Position numbers and translations under genes: made by a program. A stretch of 64,000 nucleotides of DNA, taken from assembly GCF_042681745.1 (NCBI RefSeq), contig NZ_JBHUGF010000010.1:2914001-2978000 (forward strand). The letters run 5' to 3'. Position 1 is the first letter of the stretch. Each line of letters begins with the position of its first letter. The notes beneath the pieces were generated by a model. The model made no database searches. It was not told the DNA's origin and saw only the letters and a list, made by a program, of their open reading frames with translations. The DNA comes from Saccharibacillus nicotianae. Its GTDB lineage: Bacteria; Bacillota; Bacilli; Paenibacillales; Paenibacillaceae. This document shows positions 34,915 to 44,001 of the stretch, piece by piece.

Positions 34915-37900
34915 CTATTTTAAAATATCAACCAATTTGGATAACACAGCAGCCATTTCTTCTCGAGTGACTTCTTGATTAGGACGGAAAGTCTGATCTG
35001 GATAACCACTCATCAATCCCAGTTCATTTACTTTTCCAACCCCTTGCGTTGCCCAAGAAGACACTTTTTTGGCATCTTTATAAGTAACAGATGTTGTAGA
35101 AGATAAAGTAGACTCCGGTAACATTCTACCGATCATTGTTGCTAATTGTTCACGGGTAATCGAACGCGTTCCGTTAAATCCATTATTGTCTCCTACCATA
35201 ATACCTTGTTCAGATACTGCTTTGACATATGGTTCCGCCCATGCTGGCATTGCATTATCTGTAGGTATAGAAGCACTAGATACGGTTGGGATATCCAAGC
35301 GTAACACTTTGGCAAGCATTACTGCCATTTCATAACGATTCACAGCTTGTTGTGGATTATAGCTACCTGCTGTATCACCTTGTACAATATTTAAACTCAT
35401 TAATTTCAAAATATCTTTATTCGCCCAACTATTTATCGTATCTTGAGGTTGAGCAATATTAGAATTAGCTATCACTGAAGTCCATGCGCCCTGTGGTACA
35501 ATTGCTTTCAAATTATTATTGTCGCGTGTTGTCGGTACAGCAATCCATTTATCCCAGTTGTTATCATAGTAATAGACAAGTGCATTGGTGGCCGGGCTAT
35601 TCGCTTGCAAGCTTACTGTATCTGCCGTAGCTTGTACCGGTGCTACAATAACCAGCACATTTGGATTCGATGTAATCACAGGTACTTCATTTCCAGACGA
35701 TGGATTCGCCGTACTTGGAATAGATGGCTTGCCATTATTAGACGAGTTATCTGGCGTAGCCTGTGGTTGCGCTCCTCCATTACCGCCTGTTGCTGTCGGT
35801 ACAGGTGTTGATGGTACTGGATTTGTAGGCGCAAAGCTAACCGGTGTACTTGGTTGGTTGTTGCCTGTTTTTTTGTCTGAGTCGGATTTTTTAGAAGTCG
35901 ATTTCTCTACTTCTAGCGAATATAATTTACTTGTTCCATTTGTAGACCATACTTTCACTTGCATACCTGTAGTAATCAAAGTCGCTGAATTCACAGGCGA
36001 TCCATTAGAATTATATACCAGTGCATAAGCATTAGGTGTAAGTGTTAATCCACGTAAAAGTTCTCCAGCTTTAAGTTGAAATGGTAAATTGCGAATTAAT
36101 TGATTTTCTAATATGCCATAGGATACAGATACGATATCGCCTTTAGCATAATTAGATATTGTAAAACTCCAATCATCACTATTATAGACAGCCTCAGATA
36201 CATTACCTGCGGTATCTACAAACATACCTGACGACATATCAACATAATAAGTCGCTCCACTGTTTAATCCTTGTGTTTGTAAATAGAATCCATTGTTATC
36301 CTCATAAGAGAATACACGTTCTTCGACTTCATTATAAAAATATCCGCTTGAAGTGTGAATAACCATTTCTTTCTCACCAGTAGCTTCATTACGAATAATA
36401 ATATTACCTGTAGATGGACGAACTTTTTCATTAAATTCTAGACCAATCCAAATAGGTGCGCCTATACCACTATTATAATTAGTAGAAAAGTTAGCTTCAG
36501 GAGCAGTGCGATCCGGTGTACGGAAAATCCAGTCTTTACCCGTCAATCCTGAAAAATTATGACCTGTTTTATCTTTAAATGCACCCGGTGTGATCGATAC
36601 ATAGTAATCGGTCTGGTCGTCTAAGTATTGAGAAGTTTGAATATTCCAGACTATTCCTCCACTATATGTCTCATAAGGAGCATCGATGCCTTTTCCACTT
36701 GTAATATTCAGTCTTTCAACTAACGTATCATCGCTATTTCGGTAAATATCAATACTTCCTCGATTGACTTCAACCGGCTCGCTAAATACTAAATTTAATT
36801 TAGGTGTTAACGTATCAATCTCTCCGGTTTGTCCATAATACTGAAGCATAGGAGCATGATCCACGGTTTGGAATGTCCATTCTTTCACATTGGGAGGAAA
36901 TCCTTCAAATCCATTTCCTGCTTGATCTACAAATGTACCCGATTGGATATCCACATAATATTCTATCCCACTATTCAATCCGTACGCTTCAAAGTAAAAC
37001 GTATTACCGGATTGATTCAAATACAACGATCCACTGCTGGCATTAAAATGTCCACCCGAAGCATACATCGTCAGCACAGGATTATTATCGGTTACATTCC
37101 GAATAATCACACTTCCATACTTTCCTACATGTACATCTTCATGAAAGAACAGTTTTAACTTCACCGGTTCTCCTTGTTGCTCTGGATACGTGGTGGTATA
37201 GCTTGCTTTTGNNNNNNNNNNTGGTGTACGGAAAATCCAGTCTTTACCCGTCAATCCTGAAAAATTATGACCTGTTTTATCTTTAAATGCACCCGGTGTG
37301 ATCGATACATAGTAATCGGTCTGGTCGTCTAAGTATTGAGAAGTTTGAATATTCCAGACTATTCCTCCACTATATGTCTCATAAGGAGCATCGATGCCTT
37401 TTCCACTTGTAATATTCAGTCTTTCAACTAACGTATCATCGCTATTTCGGTAAATATCAATACTTCCTCGATTGACTTCAACCGGCTCGCTAAATACTAA
37501 ATTTAATTTAGGTGTTAACGTATCAATCTCTCCAGTTTGTCCATAATACTGAAGCATAGGAGCATGATCCACAGTTTGGAATGTCCATTCTTTCACATTG
37601 GGAGGAAATCCTTCAAATCCATTTCCTGCTTGATCTACAAATGTACCCGATTGGATATCCACATAATATTCTATCCCACTATTCAATCCGTACGCTTCAA
37701 AGTAAAACGTATTACCGGATTGATTCAAATACAACGATCCACTGCTGGCATTAAAATGTCCACCCGAAGCATACATCGTCAGTACAGCATTATTATCGGT
37801 CACATTTCGGATGATCACACTTCCATACTTTCCTACGTGTACATCTTCATGAAAGAACAGTTTTAACTTCACCGGTTCTCCTTGTTGCTCTGGATACGTG

Positions 37901-39252
37901 GTGGTATAGCTTGCTTTTGGAGCAGTGCGATCCGGTGTACGGAAGATCCAGTCTTTGCCCGTCAATCCTGAGAAAGAATTCCCAGCTGTATCTTTGAAAG
38001 TGTTTGGAGCAATCGATACATAGTATTCGGTCTCATCTGCCAAAGGTTTTTGTGTCTTAATCTGTAAGGAACGTGCTCCACTATATTGTTCAAATTCTGC
38101 ATAAAACATATTTCCACTAGATACAGAAATTTTTTCTACTTCCTGATCATCGTCACGACGATAGATCGTTATCGCTCCGTTACCTAACTCTATCGCTTCA
38201 TCAAATGCTAAATATAATGTCGGTGCTAGGCTATCCTCAGATGTACCATGCGATACTAAAGATGGATTGGTAGTATCTACTGTACTTACCGTTTTGAAGC
38301 TCCAACCTTGCGCTCCTTGAATACCTGGAAAAGCATTACTAGAATCATCACTAAATGTTCCTGAAGTTACATCTACATAGTATGAAGTTCCACTATTTAA
38401 CCCTTGCGTTTGAAAATGAAATGCATTCTCGTCTATAAAAGAAAAAACAGACTGTCCACTATCTGTAAAGAATGTGCCTCCTGACGTGCTCATTCTCATA
38501 GCGATACTATTATCATCTGCCTTACGAATAGTAATGCTTCCATATCTCTTATGAATAGACTCATCAAATTGCATTTTTAACCAAATCGGTCTACTAACAC
38601 CGCTCTTATAATTGCTTTCAAAACTTGCTGTAGGTGCAGTAAGATCAGGCGTACGGAATGTCCATGAACTATCTCCTGTAACTCCTGAGAATGGTACACC
38701 ATTCTCATCAATAATTACTCTTGGATCAATATTCACGTAATATTCTGTCTGATCAGGCAAAGTGTCGTTAGTATGAACTTGAACTGTACTTCCACTTAGA
38801 TCATAAGTTGCTCCTTGCATACGACCACTTGCAACTTTAATTTCTTCAACCTTATTCTTGTCACTACTTCTATAAATAGTAATTGAACCTGTTCCCAATT
38901 GAACTTTCTTCGAGAAAGTCATACCTAGTGTAGGCACAAGCGACGTTAACCCTGAAGAAGTAGGTCTATAATCGACTAAGCTAATTCCAGAAGATGAGGA
39001 CATCTCTGAACTTTGCATCATAAATGTTGGACTGGCTTCCATGCTAGGCGTTCCATATACATCATTGTTTACAGAAGTATTGTTATCGTTAGAAGAACTA
39101 TATTCACTATTAATAGCTTCTGCTCCTGCTCGAGGAATCATCGGAGAGTACATATTAGCAAGTTGAATTAACGTTAAGCTAATACCTATAGCCTTGCTTG
39201 ATTTTTCCCATTTTGTTTGGGTTGTTGGATTTTTTCTTTTTAGTTTCCCCAT
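34915..39252 (-). CDS. Giant SLH surface protein with tandem bacterial Ig-like (Big_5/SbsA-type) modules; contains assembly gap
   Basis: About 1445 residues as assembled, AAAGGGGATT before the ATG. The N-terminus has a charged start and signal helix (KAIGISLTLIQLANMYSPMIP). About eight beta-sandwich modules follow in alternating A and B forms: A type as in GSITIYRSSDKNKVEEIKV...YYVNIDP, B type as in YGSVIIRNVTDNNAVLTMY...TYYVDVTSG, each ending near WTF or WIFRTPD, as in SbsA-like Ig domains. Then come a Ser/Pro/Asn linker (about 1110-1180), and three SLH motifs near residues 1275, 1334 and 1397 that bind pyruvylated wall polymer. Residues about 677-680 fall in the 10-N gap, so true length is unknown. 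The Maf/DUF115 gene lies 48 nt upstream on the same strand. Confidence 0.85.
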   Translation of the reverse strand: MGKLKRKNPTTQTKWEKSSKAIGISLTLIQLANMYSPMIPRAGAEAINSEYSSSNDNNTSVNNDVYGTPSMEASPTFMMQSSEMSSSSGISLVDYRPTSSGLTSLVPTLGMTFSKKVQLGTGSITIYRSSDKNKVEEIKVASGRMQGATYDLSGSTVQVHTNDTLPDQTEYYVNIDPRVIIDENGVPFSGVTGDSSWTFRTPDLTAPTASFESNYKSGVSRPIWLKMQFDESIHKRYGSITIRKADDNSIAMRMSTSGGTFFTDSGQSVFSFIDENAFHFQTQGLNSGTSYYVDVTSGTFSDDSSNAFPGIQGAQGWSFKTVSTVDTTNPSLVSHGTSEDSLAPTLYLAFDEAIELGNGAITIYRRDDDQEVEKISVSSGNMFYAEFEQYSGARSLQIKTQKPLADETEYYVSIAPNTFKDTAGNSFSGLTGKDWIFRTPDRTAPKASYTTTYPEQQGEPVKLKLFFHEDVHVGKYGSVIIRNVTDNNAVLTMYASGGHFNASSGSLYLNQSGNTFYFEAYGLNSGIEYYVDIQSGTFVDQAGNGFEGFPPNVKEWTFQTVDHAPMLQYYGQTGEIDTLTPKLNLVFSEPVEVNRGSIDIYRNSDDTLVERLNITSGKGIDAPYETYSGGIVWNIQTSQYLDDQTDYYVSITPGAFKDKTGHNFSGLTGKDWIFRTPXXXXKASYTTTYPEQQGEPVKLKLFFHEDVHVGKYGSVIIRNVTDNNPVLTMYASGGHFNASSGSLYLNQSGNTFYFEAYGLNSGIEYYVDIQSGTFVDQAGNGFEGFPPNVKEWTFQTVDHAPMLQYYGQTGEIDTLTPKLNLVFSEPVEVNRGSIDIYRNSDDTLVERLNITSGKGIDAPYETYSGGIVWNIQTSQYLDDQTDYYVSITPGAFKDKTGHNFSGLTGKDWIFRTPDRTAPEANFSTNYNSGIGAPIWIGLEFNEKVRPSTGNIIIRNEATGEKEMVIHTSSGYFYNEVEERVFSYEDNNGFYLQTQGLNSGATYYVDMSSGMFVDTAGNVSEAVYNSDDWSFTISNYAKGDIVSVSYGILENQLIRNLPFQLKAGELLRGLTLTPNAYALVYNSNGSPVNSATLITTGMQVKVWSTNGTSKLYSLEVEKSTSKKSDSDKKTGNNQPSTPVSFAPTNPVPSTPVPTATGGNGGAQPQATPDNSSNNGKPSIPSTANPSSGNEVPVITSNPNVLVIVAPVQATADTVSLQANSPATNALVYYYDNNWDKWIAVPTTRDNNNLKAIVPQGAWTSVIANSNIAQPQDTINSWANKDILKLMSLNIVQGDTAGSYNPQQAVNRYEMAVMLAKVLRLDIPTVSSASIPTDNAMPAWAEPYVKAVSEQGIMVGDNNGFNGTRSITREQLATMIGRMLPESTLSSTTSVTYKDAKKVSSWATQGVGKVNELGLMSGYPDQTFRPNQEVTREEMAAVLSKLVDILK
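36516..37211 (-). repeat. Direct repeat copy 1 of a two-module unit (708-bp period)
   Basis: About 696 bp nearly identical to 37224-37919; I count only a handful of base differences, for example in the VTDNN-A/P-VLTM codons. It encodes one A plus part of a B Ig-like module. Confidence 0.9.
37212..37221. other. Assembly gap (10 N)
   Basis: The gap sits exactly where two near-identical repeat copies meet. Comparison with the junction near 37919 predicts about 13 missing bases if it were a simple join, not 10, so the N count is a placeholder. Confidence 0.95.
37224..37919 (-). repeat. Direct repeat copy 2 of the two-module unit
   Basis: Pairs with 36516-37211 at an offset of 708 bp (236 codons). 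Near-identity indicates recent duplication or gene conversion within the surface-protein gene. Confidence 0.9.
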
Positions 39253-39300
39253 TAATAATAATCCCCTTTTTCTATAGTTTTTATGGATATATAAAATTAC

Positions 39301-41127
39301 TTATAGCTGTTCATATAAAGGTAAAATTGTCATATACGATTTTTCGATTTGTTGCATAAAAGAACCGTAATAATATAAAATAGCTTGTGCTTTTTTTATA
39401 GAATCTGATTGTTGAAATATATTTTCCACTTGTTGATATAACCGCTCATAATACACTCGGTTCATAGGAATAAGAATCATTTTACTAAATCTATTTTTTA
39501 GCAAACGTTCAAAAGCTATATCAAAAATAGAGAATAATTTTACAAGTGAGTCTAATTGCTGTTCTTGCATATACCATCTTATATCTTTAAAGATATGTTG
39601 AATCTCTACCATTGATTTTTGTACTTTTTGATATTCTTGTTCTATTTGATGTTTAGCAGATTCAATATGATGCAATGAATATAATGTCTCTTGATGATGA
39701 ATCCAGCTAGAATCGATAGTATGTGCTACAAGATGCTGATCCATTACATTTTGTAAAGACATAAAAGTAGTCCCTGTAATAGCAGCCCCACCTTTAGTTG
39801 TATTGATAATATTAGTTTTTCTCAGCATTTTGATGTAAACTTCCATCTCTTTTTTCATAGATAGAAATGAAGTATTACTATAGATAGAATGACCTTCTAC
39901 ATCTGTAGTTTGAATAGATAAGTTAGGATGAAACTGCTTGGTAGGATCAACATAATCAATCCCACTGGCATATTGATTGCCATGATGATAAGCAAAATTT
40001 TGACCTACCAATATAATCAGTCCGCATTCCAATTGACTTAATATTTGAAGTGCCATAATTGCAATAGACGAAGCATCTTGCACGATAGGATAACCTGTTT
40101 GATTAGCAGGAAAAAAGTAAGAAGATATTGTATCTTGTGTAGTAATAAAGTGTAATTTATCACCAGGGTACTCATCCAAAATATGTTCACCTATACTAGA
40201 ACCAAAAATCAGCGGAATCTGAGTAATATTCTGACTTTTCACTTTATCGACCACTCGATAATTGAGTGGGTTAGGATCGTAACTACAAGCCGCATCTGGA
40301 TAAATCCCATGATTGATTAGTACAGAAAGAGAAGATCCGGCTGTAAAAATATAAGCAGATTGATTCTCTTTGATTTGTCTAAGATAAGGTATTTCTTCTT
40401 CTAAAGAAGGGCCTGCTGACACAAGTACAACAGGTTTATCTTTGAAATACATTTTCTTTTGAAATATATTCGGAGTATTACAGACATGCTTGAAATTCCG
40501 AAAACTATTTTCTACCCAATGCATACTAAACTTTTGACTAATCATCATGTTGTTACGCTTATGATCTAACATTTGCTCAAACGCTTCTTTGAAGATCTTC
40601 GCCTCTTGCTCAAACAAATATTCATAGGATGGAAGTACTGCTAGTGAAACAGTTCCTGGCGTACGATCAATAAAAGACTGTAAAAAGTGCAAATACTGAT
40701 TAGGAGCAGTTGATATTTCAAAAGCCCGCCAATTCACATCATCAAAAAGCTCTTTTCTTATAGAAGAAACGAACTGCTTGGCTATTTCTACATGAGGCTC
40801 ATATACTGAATAAGGTGTATGAGGGAATAATTCTTTAAAATATTGAATATGGTAACCCATACCAATACCATAAAAAACCATATGATCAATCTGTTCACCC
40901 GCCAATGAACCTAAAAATTGTTGAGCTTCTTTTTGAGGATCATTAAAATTATGTAGATGAGCTTTTTTGTTTTTATACTCAGTGAGTATATTCGTTTGGG
41001 CAGATTGATTAGAAACTACAGATGATATTATATGCTCTGGTTGTTGTTGGGTATTTTCTGATTGCAATATATTATACACGTTAGGAAATGTAGTTTTTAA
41101 ACATTCAAAACTAGATAAAGAAGCCAT
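39301..41127 (-). CDS. Maf/DUF115-type (6-hydroxymethylpterin pyrophosphokinase MptE-like) putative glycosyltransferase
   Basis: 608 residues, AGAGGGAACA before the ATG. The central DUF115 domain shows VVLVSAGPSLEEEIPYLRQ, YIFTAGSSLSVLINHGIYPDAACSYDPN, CGLIILVGQNFAYHHGNQYASG. It is preceded by a Rossmann-like part with FYGIGMGYHIQYF and PYSVYEPH. Such proteins are called motility-associated factors and in several bacteria are needed to add nonulosonic acids to flagellin. Here no flagellar gene is near; instead the gene lies directly upstream of a giant SLH protein on the same strand. Glycosylation of that surface protein is a plausible inference. Confidence 0.8.
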   Translation of the reverse strand: MASLSSFECLKTTFPNVYNILQSENTQQQPEHIISSVVSNQSAQTNILTEYKNKKAHLHNFNDPQKEAQQFLGSLAGEQIDHMVFYGIGMGYHIQYFKELFPHTPYSVYEPHVEIAKQFVSSIRKELFDDVNWRAFEISTAPNQYLHFLQSFIDRTPGTVSLAVLPSYEYLFEQEAKIFKEAFEQMLDHKRNNMMISQKFSMHWVENSFRNFKHVCNTPNIFQKKMYFKDKPVVLVSAGPSLEEEIPYLRQIKENQSAYIFTAGSSLSVLINHGIYPDAACSYDPNPLNYRVVDKVKSQNITQIPLIFGSSIGEHILDEYPGDKLHFITTQDTISSYFFPANQTGYPIVQDASSIAIMALQILSQLECGLIILVGQNFAYHHGNQYASGIDYVDPTKQFHPNLSIQTTDVEGHSIYSNTSFLSMKKEMEVYIKMLRKTNIINTTKGGAAITGTTFMSLQNVMDQHLVAHTIDSSWIHHQETLYSLHHIESAKHQIEQEYQKVQKSMVEIQHIFKDIRWYMQEQQLDSLVKLFSIFDIAFERLLKNRFSKMILIPMNRVYYERLYQQVENIFQQSDSIKKAQAILYYYGSFMQQIEKSYMTILPLYEQL

Positions 41128-41229
41128 TGTTCCCTCTTTTCTTTACTCTATTGATATACTTACAAACAATATAATCTATTCTCGTAATATCCACTAAAGC
41201 TACCCTTATTTCTCTGAAAAATAGAAAAA

Positions 41230-41267
41230 GTCGCCAATATTAGAGTTCTTCCCCTAATATCGGCAAC
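41230..41267 (-). terminator. Terminator of the polyol dehydrogenase gene
   Basis: GTCGCCAATATTAG and CTAATATCGGCAAC pair with a few wobble positions; on the minus strand TTTTTC follows. Confidence 0.75.
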
Positions 41268-41290
41268 TTACGACATTTTTTGAATATTAT

Positions 41291-42358
41291 TCACTCATTT
41301 GGATAAACAATAATTTTAAGACTTTCATTTTTATAATGAATCGCTCGTTCCATCGCTTCTTTTGTGCGAGATAATGGATATTTATCGGTAATAATCACAT
41401 TCGCATCTACTTTACCTGAAGAGAGAAATTCGATTCCCATCGGGTATGTATTAGCATAGCGAAATACTCCATAAATATCGATTTCATTATCTGCTATAGC
41501 GGGAACATTTACCGGAATTTGATCTTGAGGAGGTAATCCGACGATCACTAATTTACCGCCTCGTTTAATAGACGATAATGCACTTTGTAAAGCTTTGGGA
41601 TTGCCAGCCGTTTCCCATGCAACGTCTACACCTTTACCCTGTGTTAACTCTTTTATTTTCGCTACAGGATCTTCTTCTTTCACATTGATCACCTCAGTTG
41701 CCCCCATTTTGCGAGCGGCTTCTAGACGAATAGGTTCTAGATCAGTGACGATAATACGTGTAGCTCCAAAACATTTGGCAGCCGCTACCGCCATCAATCC
41801 GACAGGTCCCATGCCCATAATCGCTATCGTGGAACCGGGCTGTAAATGACAACGTCTAGCTGCATGAATCCCTACTGAAAAAGGTTCATTCATAGCTGCT
41901 TCTTCAAAAGAAAGGTGATCTGGAATAGGAAAAACAAAGTCCTGACGCATCACAATATATTGTACAAATGCTCCATCTACAGGAGGAGTGGCTAGAAATT
42001 GGACGTCTGGACATAAATTATATCGTCCCTCTTTACAATATTCACAATGCCCACAAGTCACTCCAGGTTCAATCGCTACTCGATCTCCGACGTTAAAACG
42101 TGATACTTGTTCGCCAACGCTAACCACAATTCCAGCACATTCATGTCCCAAAATAATTGGCTTTTCTACTATGTATGGGCCTATACGTCCATGCTCATAA
42201 TAATGCACATCTGATCCGCATACTCCGACAGCAATTACTTGAATTAACACTTCATTTGGCTGTGGTGTAGGGACAGGAATATCTTCGATAATGATCTGTC
42301 CGGGCTCTGTCATGACTGCTGCTTTCATCGTTTTGGGAATTTCAACATGATTCGACAT
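41291..42358 (-). CDS. Zinc-dependent polyol (sorbitol/xylitol-type) dehydrogenase
   Basis: 355 residues from ATG 42358, chosen because GGGAGG lies upstream and the longer ORF start (42382) does not. The medium-chain dehydrogenase fold is clear: catalytic zinc Cys in GVCGSDVHYYEHG, His/Glu in GHECAGIV, structural zinc Cys cluster CGHCEYCKEGRYNLC, and Rossmann motif MGMGPVGLMAVAAAK with VTDLEPIRLEAA, where the Asp implies preference for NAD. It resembles sorbitol or L-iditol 2-dehydrogenase and would oxidise a polyol to a ketose. It is divergent from the LacI-type regulator and has a cre-like or LacI-like site in its upstream region. Confidence 0.9.
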   Translation of the reverse strand: MSNHVEIPKTMKAAVMTEPGQIIIEDIPVPTPQPNEVLIQVIAVGVCGSDVHYYEHGRIGPYIVEKPIILGHECAGIVVSVGEQVSRFNVGDRVAIEPGVTCGHCEYCKEGRYNLCPDVQFLATPPVDGAFVQYIVMRQDFVFPIPDHLSFEEAAMNEPFSVGIHAARRCHLQPGSTIAIMGMGPVGLMAVAAAKCFGATRIIVTDLEPIRLEAARKMGATEVINVKEEDPVAKIKELTQGKGVDVAWETAGNPKALQSALSSIKRGGKLVIVGLPPQDQIPVNVPAIADNEIDIYGVFRYANTYPMGIEFLSSGKVDANVIITDKYPLSRTKEAMERAIHYKNESLKIIVYPNE

Positions 42359-42401
42359 AAAATTTTTTCCTCCCTCTAGCAATCTATAAAATTTCGTGAT
42401 A

Positions 42402-42415
42402 TGATAGCGCTTACT
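42402..42415. promoter_or_regulatory. cre-like / LacI-family operator upstream of the polyol dehydrogenase gene
   Basis: TGATAGCGCTTACT matches the catabolite-responsive consensus TGWNANCGNTNWCA at all but the last base. It lies 44 nt before the dehydrogenase start, where CcpA or another LacI-type protein would repress. Confidence 0.5.
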
Positions 42416-42492
42416 TACAGATATAGTTTACCATTTAACGACTGTAAGTTGAAAGAAAAGGTCGTGATTTAGCTAGCGAATTTCATGGAATG

Positions 42493-42520
42493 ATTGACGA
42501 ATATGAAGTGATTCGTCAAT
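42493..42520. promoter_or_regulatory. 10-bp inverted repeat upstream of the LacI-type regulator gene
   Basis: ATTGACGAAT (42493-42502) and ATTCGTCAAT (42511-42520) are perfect arms 8 nt apart, 72 nt before the regulator start. It includes a TTGACG that could be a -35 element. It may be an operator of another regulator or an RNA hairpin. Confidence 0.45.
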
Positions 42521-42592
42521 ATATGGTAAAGAGCGATTGTAATTTTTTATACACATACTCTTACTTTTGTTCCAGTTGAGGGAGTTGGCTAT

Positions 42593-43603
42593 ATGACTGT
42601 CAAAATCAAAGATGTTGCAAAAAGAGCCGGCGTATCCGTCACCAGTGTATCCAGAGTATTGAATGGTGAAAAATATGTTAGCGAAGATGTACTGACGCGT
42701 GTGAATGAAGCAATTGAAGAACTCAAATACTCTCCTAGTCATATTGCTCGTAGTCTCAAAAAGCAGAAAACCAATACGATAGGCGTGATTGTGCCTGATT
42801 TAACATCCAACTTCTACTCTACTATTCTTAGTAGCATAGAAGAAAATGCAAGTAAATACGGGTACAACTTGATCGTCTGCAATATCGCAGAGAACTTGAG
42901 CAAAGAACTCAAATACCTGTATATTTTTCAGGAAATGAGAGTCGAAGGTATTATTATTATGCATGAAAAAACAAATGATGATATTGTATCGTTTATTCAA
43001 AATGCAACGATGCCCATTTTATTTTCCAGTGTAAAATCACCTGACCCTACATTTATGTCAGTATTGATCGATGATTATCAGGCAGCTTTTGATGCTACCG
43101 AGTATTTGATAGATGCAGGTCATACTGCTATTTCGTATCTAGGTGGTGATCTGCAAGATATTACGTCAGGTCAAAGTCGATATAATGGATTTCGCGATGC
43201 TTTGATTAAGCATAAGATTGCGATCAATCCTGATTATATTAAATTTGGTGATTATAAGCTGCCTAGTGGACAAGCACTTATGAAAGAATTACTCCAGCTT
43301 CCAAATCGTCCTACCGTTGTATTTGCAGCTAGTGATGATATGGCAGTCGGTGCTTTAAATTGTGCGCTAGATCAAGGACTTCGTGTTCCTGATGATATTT
43401 CGATTATCGGCTTTGATGGTAGTACGATTACTAATATCGTGCGCCCGGCTATTACCTCTATGCAGCAACCTATCTATGAAATGGGTCAAATTTCGTTAGA
43501 AAGTCTCCACAAGTTGATTACTCGTCCCAAAACACAACAAAAAACAGATATCGTTTTGCAACATCAACTGGTCGCCAGAGATAGTTGTAAAAAAATAAAT
43601 TAA
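42593..43603 (+). CDS. LacI-family transcriptional regulator
   Basis: 336 residues, GAGGGAG before the ATG. The N-terminal HTH is typical: IKDVAKRAGVSVTSVSRVLNGEKYVSEDV, then the hinge helix YSPSHIARSLKKQKTNTIG with the Leu that wedges into a central CG step. The effector domain has the periplasmic-binding fold (IGVIVPDLTSNFYSTIL, GIIIMHE, AISYLGGD, FAASDDMAVGAL, SIIGFDGS). Three palindromes with the centre ATCGAT, the kind of CG-centred site LacI proteins bind, lie between it and the following sugar operon, making it the obvious local regulator. The effector is probably a sugar or glycan fragment taken up by the operon's transporter. Confidence 0.92.
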   Translation: MTVKIKDVAKRAGVSVTSVSRVLNGEKYVSEDVLTRVNEAIEELKYSPSHIARSLKKQKTNTIGVIVPDLTSNFYSTILSSIEENASKYGYNLIVCNIAENLSKELKYLYIFQEMRVEGIIIMHEKTNDDIVSFIQNATMPILFSSVKSPDPTFMSVLIDDYQAAFDATEYLIDAGHTAISYLGGDLQDITSGQSRYNGFRDALIKHKIAINPDYIKFGDYKLPSGQALMKELLQLPNRPTVVFAASDDMAVGALNCALDQGLRVPDDISIIGFDGSTITNIVRPAITSMQQPIYEMGQISLESLHKLITRPKTQQKTDIVLQHQLVARDSCKKIN

Positions 43604-43840
43604 ATTTCTTTCAAATTTGTACTTGTTATTTATAAAAGTTACGTAATATAATGTCTCATATCAGATCTAATTCTTTATAAAAACACTTCTAACAGAACTT
43701 CATAAGTTACTTTACCTCACACAAATAATCAATTTCATTTTTTTCTAACTTATAACGTTAACTTTTTTTAAAATTTTCGCTTTATCATTGATTGCTTCTC
43801 ATACTCTATCTGTAACCGATAGAGTAACAAAATTATAATG

Positions 43841-43854
43841 TGGTATCGATTCCA
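43841..43854. promoter_or_regulatory. Operator copy 1
   Basis: TGGTATCGATTCCA, one base from a perfect palindrome; 44 bp upstream of copy 2. Confidence 0.75.
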
Positions 43855-43884
43855 GATAATAGATATCACATTTTTTAATCTTTC

Positions 43885-43898
43885 TGGTATCGATACCA
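43885..43898. promoter_or_regulatory. Operator copy 2 (perfect palindrome)
   Basis: TGGTATCGATACCA, fully symmetric, with the CG centre typical of LacI-family sites. It lies just upstream of the candidate -35 box. Confidence 0.8.
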
Positions 43899-43909
43899 TA
43901 TTATAGAAA

Positions 43910-43938
43910 TTGATGTTACTTACTTATTTCTTTATATG
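43910..43938 (+). promoter_or_regulatory. Candidate operon promoter
   Basis: TTGATG (43910-43915), 17-nt spacer, TATATG (43933-43938). Operator 2 lies upstream and operator 3 about 30 nt downstream of the -10, so DNA looping between sites could block it. Confidence 0.45.
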
Positions 43939-43970
43939 GCTGATCTTATAAAATGGCTTATACATCCGTA

Positions 43971-43984
43971 TGGTATCGATTCCA
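43971..43984. promoter_or_regulatory. Operator copy 3
   Basis: TGGTATCGATTCCA, identical to copy 1, 86 bp downstream of copy 2 and ending 5 nt before the Shine-Dalgarno site of the first operon gene. Confidence 0.75.
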
Positions 43985-44001
43985 TAAAAGGGGGAATTCA
44001 G

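Larger units (their letters stand above)
43604..44001 (+). other. Regulatory region of the mannoside/galactoside operon
   Basis: 398 bp without a gene. It holds three operators (43841, 43885, 43971), a candidate promoter (43910-43938) and an inverted repeat ACTCTATC/GATAGAGT (43803-43825) of unknown role. No clear terminator for the regulator gene was found. Confidence 0.7.

Noticed and set aside
35585..36028. 147-codon plus-strand open frame opposite the SLH protein gene
   Set aside because: It is a shadow of the repetitive low-complexity linker of the real minus-strand gene and has no ribosome site.
36829..37866. Two similar 109-codon plus-strand frames
   Set aside because: Their similarity only reflects the direct DNA repeat of the SLH gene on the other strand.
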